Origin: Hyaloperonospora brassicae
Taxonomy: Eukaryota > Oomycota > Peronosporomycetes > Peronosporales > Peronosporaceae
DNA length: 64,000 bases
Assembly: GCA_947650285.1 (NCBI GenBank)
Contig: CANTFL010000037.1
Span: 204,189-268,188, forward strand
Reading direction: 5' to 3'
Every line of letters begins with the position of its first letter. Positions within the stretch are counted from its first letter, which is position 1. This document shows, piece by piece, positions 55,417-64,000 of this stretch. The position numbers and the translations under genes were made by a program. Under the pieces are notes generated by a model. That model did not search any database, was not told the DNA's origin, and saw nothing but the letters and a program-made list of their open reading frames with translations.

Positions 55417-56221
55417 GGCAAGGAATGTCTGCCTCACTTGATAAACGATGCAACCGGTACCTGGCACCGGTTGGCGTTCGCTTTTCAAACTTGATGCGTA
55501 CCGATTCAAGTTTTTGGAGCCATCCTTCTCGTCCAAAATTCTTGACATTTTGGACGAAGGCGTTCCACGCTTCCAAAAGCGAGTTCTTGTCACGCTTTTG
55601 GTTACCATTATACCATCGATGCCTAAGGAAGGCATCTAGATAGAAGTCTTCTTTAGCGCGGAAGTTACTCGCGCTGGAACTTAAGCCATGAAGCTCAGTT
55701 GCATCGAATTAAGGAATTCGATGGTGTTGGCTTGTCTCGTGAGACAAGCTATTGATGAGCTGCTCGGGCAAGCGCCACGGCTTCAGCTCACCACGCTTCA
55801 AGGTGGTACCTGTTTCGGTACCACGGCTTTCAGAATGACGACGGCTCTCGCCATCGTCATCACGCTCGTGTGGGGAAGCACGAGTTGATACTGGTGAGGC
55901 ATGATATTTTTCACCATAGAGTTCATCATCACTGACGAACAGACTGTGTTTCATTTCACGAGTCCGCTCGTTCGACAGTGCACTTGACGAACGATGAGAC
56001 ACCGCCGGTGATCGGGGTGTTTCTGTAACGTTGCGCGAGTCAGGCACGTCTGGCTTGCCATACTTGATGGCCTCATTGACAAGGTCATCATGTGCACGTG
56101 GTGCGATACCGCGTGCGTCTGCAGCACCTTCTGCTGCAGACGGAGAACAATCACAAGGCATGGTGGTATTGTTGAGATGATCGAAGGGCCTACTCATTAA
56201 TTGATATCGTGATGATATCAA
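54626..56221 (-). pseudogene. Element 2 antisense ORF relic
   Basis: One minus-strand frame runs from 56221 to 54626 with only two stops (55709-55711 and 55229-55231). The first 25 codons come from the LTR fragment joined by a deletion at 56146. The middle contains EDFYLDAFLRHRWYNG and SLLEAWNAFVQ, alignable with the element 1 antisense protein; the C-terminal part (55000-54640) is a coiled coil (ELRDVLKHERDRRYAL, LGRERKNLMDVLES). It overlaps the sense chromodomain and preceding linker, as in element 1. Confidence 0.65.
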
Positions 56222-56506
56222 CCCACCAATCGCTGCTAGACGCGCGCAATGGGTGGTGAGTAGACGTCATCATACATATAGTTATATTAGTATAATTAAG
56301 TCAGGACAACAGAGATTCAAGGAGTTATAGGACTTAATTATATTAATACAGTATACTTTTACCAAGAGACTAGTCTGACTACTTAGTCTCCTTTCCTTCC
56401 TCTATGTTTCCTTAAAACACCTAGCAGGGCACTGTCGACCACTGTTGTCAGTGGAAGTATACTTCGTACTGGTCAACCAGTACGTAGTCAACAGTGCCCC
56501 GTTACA
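56146..56506 (+). repeat. LTR shared at the element 2/3 junction, 5'-truncated (361 bp)
   Basis: Matches 63442-63803 closely and ends GCCCCGTTACA. The first ~77 bp, together with the upstream purine tract, are missing through a deletion whose two ends share AACAA. Confidence 0.9.
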
Positions 56507-56556
56507 CCTGGTAGCAATTTGTAGTCCGTCCAAGGACCACAACCCCATCGCCCAAC

Positions 56557-57651
56557 ATGAACATGTTGGACAATGTAGACGGCGACAGCTTTCACGGAAC
56601 CCATGAGAGCTACTCCTATTTGAGTGAATTCGAATGGAGTGCAATCGAACGAATGAGTTCGACCGTTGGCGAGGAAGCCATCTGGGCCATGCTATCCTGA
56701 AGGGATAGGGACCAGCGACATGCCGTCATTAGCAAGTTCTTGCAACGAGAACTTGATGAGTCGCGAGCGCAGGTGACCTTGTTACAACAACAAGATCAAC
56801 AGCGGACCGAAGCACTGAGACAACATCAGTCTCAGTTCGCAGAGCCGACGCGTGAGCGTCGACGGGAGTCTCTAGAACTAGAGGTCTCCAAGTATCGGGG
56901 ATTTGAGGGAGACTCCCTGTTGTGTTGGTTCGTCGAGCTGGACGATGCCATCAATGCTCGTCGCATCAACGATGAGCGAATGCAAGTCTCATTCGCTCAG
57001 TCTAACATGGCAAAAGAAGCCAGAGCTTGGGCCCTGAACCTCAAGTTGCACGACCCAAATGTGTTTGGGTCGTTAGATGTCTTCAAGACCCTGCTCAGTG
57101 AGACGTTCGAGCCGCCCAGAGCAGAGTTCATGACTCTTTCGGAGCTCCTGCAAATCAAGCAGGGTAAGCGTAAGGTTCACGCCCAGAACGTACGCTACTT
57201 TGCAAGCTGCATGGTAGTGAAACCTGTGAGTGAGTTCGTGTTGACCACCATCTTCATTCAAGGTCTTTCAGACGGTCCCGTTAGGGACCACCTGTTCCGC
57301 GGAGAGATAAAGACGCTCTCAGAGGCAATCTTCGCAGCGGAGCAAGAAGATTATAGAGTGAGACAGTCTCACGCTACGTTGACCCCTCATCGTCCACAAA
57401 GACGATTAGCAGTCGGAGGTACAGAAACAATGGACCTCTGTAATGTCGAGGGCGAGAAACTTCGCCCTGCGAATGACAAACGAATGGTGAGATGTCATCG
57501 CTGTCATAAACTGGGACACTATGCAAATGAATGCAGTATCCCCCGCTCAGTACCTCGCGGTGCTGAGCGCAGTGTTCACCCACCAGCAAGAAGAACTGGA
57601 GGGAGAGGGTCCGTTGCTGTTGCGAAGTCGCAACAGCGTGGTGGACCATAA
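56557..57651 (+). pseudogene. gag: Element 3 Gag, interrupted
   Basis: Starts MNMLDNVDGDSF at 56557, matching the start of element 2 Gag. TGA at 56698-56700 breaks it after 47 codons. The rest (SRAQVTLLQQQDQQRTEAL coil, LLCWFVELDDAINARR capsid, zinc knuckle CHRCHKLGHYANEC) is open to a TAA at 57649-57651. That stop is created by loss of one base just before the slippery sequence. Confidence 0.85.
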
Positions 57652-57655
57652 AAAA

Positions 57656-60600
57656 CGGTCGGGATCAGTAGGGGCGATGCGCCCTACTGATCCAGCAACA
57701 TCAAGAAAATTTGCAAATCTCCTGAAGAAGGTTGCTCCTGACACACAATTTCTGTGTGTCTCTGCACCTGGTGATGAGGTGTCACTCATCACCTTGGAGT
57801 TGGAAGTGACAAAAAACTCGTCACTTCGCGCCCTAGTTGACTGTGGGGCGTCGAACAATTTTGTTCGTCGCCAGTCACTAGAGGTAGGAGGTTTTAACTT
57901 CGTGAAGCGGGAGATCCCTCCAACGAAGATGATGGTGCGCCTAGCGACAGGCGCATCGATCACTGCGAAGAATCGTGTAGTCGGAATCCACTACTTGTTA
58001 AAAGGCGAACAGTACGATGATGATTTCATCGTGCTTGACCTAAATGACATGTCATCTTAGGGTTGCCTTGGCTCAGGAGATACGAGCCAAGGGTGAGCTG
58101 GCAGTATCGATCCGTAAAAATGCCTGCCACTTGTTCATCAGATGGCCATCTGATGAACATCTTGGAGCGTCCACAAGCGTGTGGATGTTCTGCGAGTGAG
58201 TGCGATGGCCTAACTTGTGGTACGGTCATTAGCACGACTGTAAAAGAACACAATGTAGATGATCACTACATTGTCGAGAAAACTCTCCCAGATCCTGTGG
58301 AAGTGATTTCCCAGGAGGTAATCGAGACACTGAATGTCTTGGTTAATGATGGATCAAGCGTAGGCGCTTACACACTTGATCTGGTTGTGCCAACGAAACT
58401 CACTTCGGAGATAACTTAATTGCAAACGCTAAAACCGAAACGGTTCTTGCGTGATCTGCGCAGTGGCAAAGTCAAGCAGATCTGTGTACTCGTCGCGACG
58501 GAAGAGTACGTTACCGATATACGATCGGCAACGGTGTTTAATGAAAACGGACGGGTTCTCAGCAGCTCATTGATGAACGAAACTGTCCTCGATGAGAAGA
58601 CTCGGATGGATCGATACACGTCTCAATCCTGGTAGTCACTTCAGGCAAATCCTTTGTATAAGGATTTGATCAAATTCAAGGACGTATTCCCTGAATCCGC
58701 ACCTTGCGAGTTGCCTAGAAACAAAGGCACTCGACAAGAGATCGAGCTCAAACCGGGCTCGAAGTATTGTGTCATGAAGCAGTGGCCACTGCCTCGTGAA
58801 CAAGTGATAGCGATCGACAAGTTCTTTGCCGATCGCTTAGCAGCGGGCCATGTGAGGGAATCAACATCCCCTCACATCTCTCCGACCTTCTGTGTGCGAA
58901 AGGCCACAGGAGGATGGCGGATAGTGCACGCACTCAACAACCTGAATGCTGCAACGGTACCGGCTCAGACAACGATACCGAGGAAGGACGTAATCATAGA
59001 TGGTATATCAAAGAGTACCATCTCTTCGTCCATGGATCTGATGGACGGATTTAATCAGGTCCTCATGCGTGAATGGGATGTTCCGTACACAGCAGTGAGC
59101 ACCACCAGCGGTATGCTGTGGGAGTGGCTAGTGATGCCACAGGGGCTGAGTGATGCCCCTGCAACATTCAACAGATGCGTTACAAATCTGTTGAGACCGG
59201 TGCGGGATTTCGCACCGAGTTATTTCGACGATGTGTTCGTCCATAGCCGGGCTATGGACAGAAAGACGGACGTTAAAGTTCACATAACTCACGTTCGTCA
59301 AGTCCTTCAACTTATGCGCAAGCATAAGTTGTATGCCAACCTCAAGAAGTGTATATTCACGGCAATCGAAATACCACTTCTTGGGTGCATCGTCGGCAAA
59401 GACGGCGTCCGCCCTGATCCCGAAAAGATCAAGGTGATCATCGACTGGCCAGTGCCAGTCGATGTCAAGGGACTTCGGAAGTTCCTTGATTTAGCGGCGT
59501 ACTTGCACAAGTACTCTCGCAACTACGCCGAAATGACGGTACATCTTTCTTTGTTGCTCAAGAAAAATGTCAAATAGTCATGGAACGCTGAGTGTCAGCG
59601 TTCCTTTGAAAGCACCAAAAAAAGCTTGATGCAATCGCCCATCTTGGCGACAGCGGAACAGGACAGACCATTTCATGTGGTCTGTGACGCCAGTGATTTT
59701 GCAATCGGCTGTGCGTTGATGCAGTATGACACAGACGGCGCAGAGCGCTTCGTTTGCTATCAGTCGCGTCAGCTGCAAGCAGATGAACGCAATTACTCAG
59801 TGCATGACAAGGAACTCCTTGCCATGAAGTATGCACTGGCTAAGTTCCGGGTCTATCTCTTGGGAGATAGACCGTTCGTCGTGTATACCGACCATGCGTC
59901 ACTACGCACAGCCGTAGACAGCCCACACATCTCGCAGAGAATAGCGAGGTGGCTGTCCTTCTTCGCGGAGTACAATTTCTCCGTGGAGTATGAACCAGGA
60001 CGACTAAACGTCGTTGCTGATGCGTTGTCACGTCGGCCCGACTTGAGCCAACGTCCTGAGTCAACAGTAAGGTTTTGCCCACTGTTGCGAAACTGTCCAT
60101 CATTGTGCCGTCGTCACCTTTTATTGACGACGTGCGGAAAGCATACACAGGAGACACGAATCTCCTCCGTTTGATGGGTCATCTTGCGAAACCACTCCGG
60201 AAATCCTTGTCGGATTTGCCGGCTCTGTACCGTTCCTCTTTGGATCGGTACACGACTCGCAATGGCCTGCTGTACTATACAGCAAGTGCCGACGACACGC
60301 CGCGTGTCGTCGTTCCCGATCATGACGACTTGTGATTACGCATCATGTTCGAATGTCACGATGCGCCGTCTGGCGGGCATCGTGGCCGAGAAAAGACTTA
60401 CCTCACAGTAAGTCGTGACTTTTACTGGCCACGCCAGTATCAGTTTGTCCGCAAGTACATTCGTTCTTGCGAGGTCTGTCAACGGGTGAAGCCTAGCCCT
60501 TCATCCCGTGCACCGTTATAACCTCTGCCGGTCCCGGCAGAGTGTTGGGAGTCCGTTTCAATGGACTTCATCTTCAGGAAACCCGAAGACGACCACAAGA

Positions 60601-62420
60601 ATAATGGCATTCTTGTGTTTGTGGATCGTTTCAGCAAGATTATACATCTTGCTGCGGTCCCAGAATCGATCAAAGCCCACGGCTGTGCGCTTGTCTTCAT
60701 CGAAACTGTGTTTCGACTCCACGGGTTTTCCCTTATGAACTCGTATCCGACCGTGACCCTCGGTTCACGGCGGCGTTTTGGCAATCCGTGTTCCGCACAT
60801 TGGGAACACGGTTAGAGATGTCAAAATCTGATTATCACAAAACGGATGGTCAGACTGAACGGGCGAACCGTGTCCTCGAAGGAATTCTTCGTGGATACGT
60901 CCACTTCTTTTCACATTGGAGTGAGTTCTTGCCGATGGTTGAGTTTGCCATCAACAATTCCGTGCATGCGTCCACAACGCATACATCGTTCTACGTGAAT
61001 GGCTTAAGCCACCCACAAATTCCCGCCCTCATACAGAGTGACTCTGAGCTACGGAGGGAGGGACTCGCTCGAGCAAAAACCGTTCTGTCTATTGCTCATC
61101 ACGTATCACCGCTCATGCCGATGTCGACGTTGTCGACATCGAGGAAATCGAGATTAGCAGCAGCGATGACGCTGCTGCTACATATGACAACGATGACGAT
61201 GCTGCGATATTCGACATCTTTAATGATTATGCCAGCGAGAAAGAAGACAACCTCGCTGAAGAAGAGAACAATCTCTTAGCAGTGCGCACGAAGCGCACTT
61301 AAAGACAAAACAAAGAGTCAGCAGAGAACTTCCTGCTGACTCGAGAAGCGGTAGTCCGTTTCAATCAGGACTCCAGCGCAAATGCGGTGGACCGCCAGAA
61401 ACGGAACGCAGACAAGAATGGAAGAGCAAATGTTCTTTAATTTAAAGTTAATGACCTAGTAATACTGTATAAGGTAAACTTACCTGTACATGCAGTCACT
61501 AGTGTCGGCAGTAGTAAATTTCTGCCGAAATACATTGGGCCATATCGTGTGTTGCACCACAAGGGCAATGCATACACGATCGAATTGACACGTACGATGC
61601 GCACGCATCCTACGTTTCACGTGGGGCGACTCAGACTGTACTGTCAGTACGAGCCTTCTTCTTTCGATGAAGATAGCCCCACGCTCAAAAACCTCCATCA
61701 GATTCTTGCGTTCGCGCTCCAGACGGTCCGTCTGGTCACGTAAATAAGATCCTTAGAACGAAAATTGAGAGATCTTTTTGCGAGCTGTCGCCAGCTCGCC
61801 AAAGAAGGAACGGACGTCGCGCTCGACCTGCAGCTGTGCGACCGCATACTCAGCGCAATCCTCCGCACGGTTCGCCTCGTGCTCTTTTCAGTACTTCCGC
61901 AAAAAGTCAGTCATAGCGTAACGTCTGTCTCTCTCGTGCTCTAAATCATCGCGCAATTCATCGATTGCGCGATCCATCTCGTAAGGATCGAGACGGTGAG
62001 CAGAATCATCTGGAGGAGGTCTTTCCTCCTCCACCACATCCTTTGGTGGACTCACACGGTGGTCAACGCTTTCTAGTGGAGCGTATCTTGAACCACCGTG
62101 ACGATTCAAGATCAAGGACGAGCTACCTCGTCCAGTGGCGGGGGCATCCACCCTCTTGGAACAGCTGGGAGCCCCGCTCTCAGCTGATGATGGATGTGCC
62201 CGGTATCGTTCACCAATATGACGGGACTCATCCTATTGGTCCGAGGGACCATCGGGAAACACGCGCCCTAGGCGCTTGTAGACGGATTGCAAGTTTTCAA
62301 TCGCGTCACGCATCTCAGCCGAGATGTGTGCCCTTCCCCAGGGCGAATCTAGGGAATACACGTCCCTATGTGCACGCTGCGAGTTGTCAGCACAACTCGC
62401 ACAAGGGTCTCTCCAAGTGA
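57656..62420 (+). pseudogene. pol: Element 3 Pol, multiply disabled
   Basis: Protease (LVDCGASNNFVRR) is followed by a 7-nt deletion at 58049/58050 that shifts the frame and gives a stop. Stops at 58417-58419 and 58633-58635 correspond to stops in element 2. An RT/connection block (58654-59577) contains the intact YFDDVFVHS and ends at the same TAG as in element 2. RNase H starts intact, but the frame shifts near 60040. The integrase keeps SMDFIF with the first Asp, then is split again near 60780. The chromodomain lies near 62065-62235. Part of the protease-RT spacer present in element 2 (about 280 bp) is absent here. Confidence 0.85.
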
Positions 62421-63335
62421 GGCAAGGAATGTCTGCCTCACTTGATAAACGATGCAACCGGTACCTGGCACCGGTTGGCGTTCGCTTTTCAAACTTGATG
62501 CGTACCGATTCAAGTTTTTGGAGCCATCCTTCTCGTCCAAAATTCTTGACATTTTGGACGAAGGCGTTCCACGCTTCCAAAAGCGAGTTCTTGTCACGCT
62601 TTTGGTTACCATTATACCATCGATGCCTAAGGAAGGCATCTAGATAGAAGTCTTCTTTAGCGCGGAAGTTAGTCGCGCTGGAACTTAAGCCATGAAGCTC
62701 AGTTGCATCGAATTAAGGAATTCGATGGTGTTGGCTTGTCTCGTGAGACAAGCTATTGATGAGCTGCTCGGGCAAGCGCCACGGCTTCAGCTCACCACGC
62801 TTCAAGGTGGTACCTGTTTCGGTACCACGGCTTTCAGAATGACGACGGCTCTCGCCATCGTCATCACGCTCGTGTGGGGAAGCACGAGTTGATACTGGTG
62901 AGGCATGATATTTTCACCATAGAGTTCATCATCACTGACGAACAGACTGTGTTTCATTTCACGAGTCCGCTCGTTCGATAGTGCACTTGACGAACGATGA
63001 GACACCGCCGGTGATCGGGATGTTTCTGGAACGTTGCGCGAGTCAGGCACGTCTGGCTTGCCATACTTGATGGCCTCATTGACAAGGTCATCATGTGCAC
63101 GTGGTGCGATACCGCGTGCGTCTGCAGCACCTTCTGCTGCAGACGGAGAACAAGCAGCAGACGAAGAAGCGTCTGCCGCAGAGGCTGGCACAGCAGCAGG
63201 CTGTGTGGTCTTAGAATCACCTCGCATAGGCATGTTAACTATGCGAAGCAAGGTCAGGAGTGAATGGTCTGACCAAACAAGTGCTCCCTGTCCCACTGGT
63301 ATCCAACGGGTGGCCACCAAGTTTTCGATTGTCAC
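61888..63335 (-). pseudogene. Element 3 antisense ORF relic
   Basis: Begins 30 nt inside the 3' LTR (Met at 63335, or at 63233/63227). Its Ala/Ser-rich N-terminus is full length, unlike element 2. A one-base loss in a T run near 62912 shifts the frame, and the two stops seen in element 2 recur (about 62713 and 62233). The conserved FYLDAFLRHRWYNG and AWNAFVQ blocks and part of the coiled coil remain. Confidence 0.6.
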
Positions 63336-63351
63336 ACGGTGACTATCGGAT

Positions 63352-63364
63352 AAGGGAGGGGTGA
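63352..63364 (+). other. Element 3 polypurine tract
   Basis: AAGGGAGGGGTGA directly precedes the 3' LTR, as in element 1. Confidence 0.75.
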
Positions 63365-63803
63365 TGTAACGGGGTAGCCCGTTACATTAAATTGTCATTG
63401 AACAATCTGACAATAAAGAATATTACGGTGAATATTCTTTTAACAATCACAAGGCATGGTGGTATTGTTGAGATGACCGAAGGGCCTACTCATTAATTGA
63501 TATCGTGATGATATCAACCCACCAATCGCTGCTAGACGCGCGCAATGGGTGGTGAGTAGACGTCATCATACATATAGTTATATTAGTATAATTAAGTCAG
63601 GACAACAGAGATTCAAGGAGTTATAGGACTTAATTATATTAATACAGTATACTTTTACCAAGAGACTAGTCTGACTACTTAGTCTCCTTTCCTTTCTCTG
63701 TGTTTTCGCTAAACCACCTAGTAGATCACTGTCGACCACTGTCGTCAGTGGAAGTATACTCCGTACTGGTCAACCAGTACGTAGTCAACAGTTCACCGAA
63801 ACA
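63365..63803 (+). repeat. Element 3 3' LTR (about 439 bp)
   Basis: Begins TGTAACGGGG. Nearly collinear with the junction LTR, but the last 15 bases read CAGTTCACCGAAACA instead of CAGTGCCCCGTTACA, so the outer end is mutated or replaced. No CTCGC duplication follows it. Confidence 0.8.
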
Positions 63804-64000
63804 GTTGGAGCCTGTCAGGCCGAAATAGAGAAGCTACAGGAGATAACTTCATTACACGATGACGGGCACGAGGAGATTTCGGCTGGAGCTCTTCAGGCCG
63901 ATGTAGAGAAGTTTACTACAGGAGATAACCAACATGATGGACGTTAATGGACACGAGGAGATTCCGGCTGGAGCTCTTCAGGCCGAAGTAGAGATACCAC
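63804..64000. repeat. Coding-like tandem repeat running off the window end
   Basis: Units starting CAGGCCGA occur at 63816, 63894 and 63979 (periods 78 and 85 bp), each with GAGATAAC or GGCTGGAGCTCTTC landmarks. In one frame they read QAEIEKLQEITS and QADVEKFTTGD, separated by HEEISAGAL. A length difference between units shifts the frame. Identity is unknown, and the repeat continues past the window. Confidence 0.6.

Larger units (their letters stand above)
48771..56145 (+). mobile_element. Element 2: degenerate Ty3/gypsy chromovirus, second family
   Basis: 5' LTR at 48771-49162, gag, pol, chromodomain and antisense ORF relics, then an abrupt fusion to the following LTR at 56146. From about 51270 the sequence is close to element 3 shifted by about 7.0 kb, while the 5' LTR and gag are clearly diverged from it. 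Many stops and frameshifts disable it. Its 5' flank ends CTCGC and no matching duplication is found downstream, so the insertion has been rearranged. Confidence 0.9.
56146..63803 (+). mobile_element. Element 3: degenerate Ty3/gypsy chromovirus in tandem with element 2
   Basis: 5' LTR (first ~77 bp missing) at 56146-56506, PBS, gag, pol, antisense ORF relic, purine tract, and a 3' LTR at 63365-63803 whose last ~15 bp are diverged. The layout and many disabling mutations are shared with element 2. The 5' LTR end is joined directly to element 2 sequence. Confidence 0.9.

Noticed and set aside
63034..63342. Ala/Ser-rich plus-strand ORF before the element 3 3' LTR
   Set aside because: It is the complement of the antisense ORF N-terminus, starts internally and has no counterpart in element 1.
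40944..63803. CRISPR-like or satellite interpretation of the many inverted repeats
   Set aside because: The stems differ in sequence from one to the next, have no regular spacing and lie inside protein-coding frames, so they are local hairpins rather than an array.

Overview
This looks like nuclear DNA of an oomycete, most likely a Phytophthora or downy-mildew relative (Peronosporales); the genus is inferred. The evidence is eukaryotic genes with few, short GT-AG introns (44 to about 184 nt), tightly packed genes beside large repeat blocks, domain fusions of a kind common in oomycetes, an oomycete-type Inr/FPR core promoter (48684-48700), and Ty3/gypsy chromoviruses.

Host-gene half (1-40150). 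In order: WDR76/CMR1-like WD40 protein (+), VAC14 (-), mitochondrial tRNA 2-thiouridylase TRMU/MTU1 (-), a phytanoyl-CoA-dioxygenase-family enzyme (-), a six-exon longin-like protein (+), an AFG1-type ATPase (+), a ZIP metal transporter (-), a tandem pair of SPIRAL1/HN1-motif plus lumazine-synthase-fold proteins of which the second also carries calcyphosin-like EF-hands (+,+), ribosomal protein uL11/RPL12 (-), an R2R3-MYB factor (+), a PDZ-like protein with a 23-nt first exon (-), a very large fusion of permuted papain-like, two cNMP-binding and SLC25 carrier domains (+), and a CM1/centrosomin-type coiled-coil protein (-). Two long stretches (21781-25987 and 27281-30261) hold no gene I can recognise.

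Retrotransposon half (40944-63803). Element 1 (40944-48629) is a nearly intact chromovirus: 327-bp LTRs that differ at one base by eye, a TCCGC target duplication, gag, a -1 frameshift signal, pol with protease, RT, RNase H, integrase and chromodomain, and one nonsense codon. Elements 2 and 3 (48771-63803) are two tandem, mosaic and heavily mutated copies of a second family. Element 2 starts inside codon 9 of what looks like a secreted-protein gene, 85 bp downstream of an oomycete core promoter.

Most unusual features. (a) Both families carry a long antisense ORF between the integrase/chromodomain region and the 3' LTR. It is intact in element 1 (459 aa, with an RS-rich domain and a C-terminal coiled coil) and recognisable but broken in elements 2 and 3, in the same relative phase. 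(b) Both families are saturated over their whole length with short hairpins (6-10 bp stems, 2-10 nt loops), and several stems show compensatory base changes between elements 2 and 3. (c) The gag-pol junction has a textbook A_AAA_AAC slippery site, 7-nt spacer and 9-bp stem, and relics of it remain in the other elements. All coordinates and splice sites are hand-derived from the sequence; no search or folding program was run.
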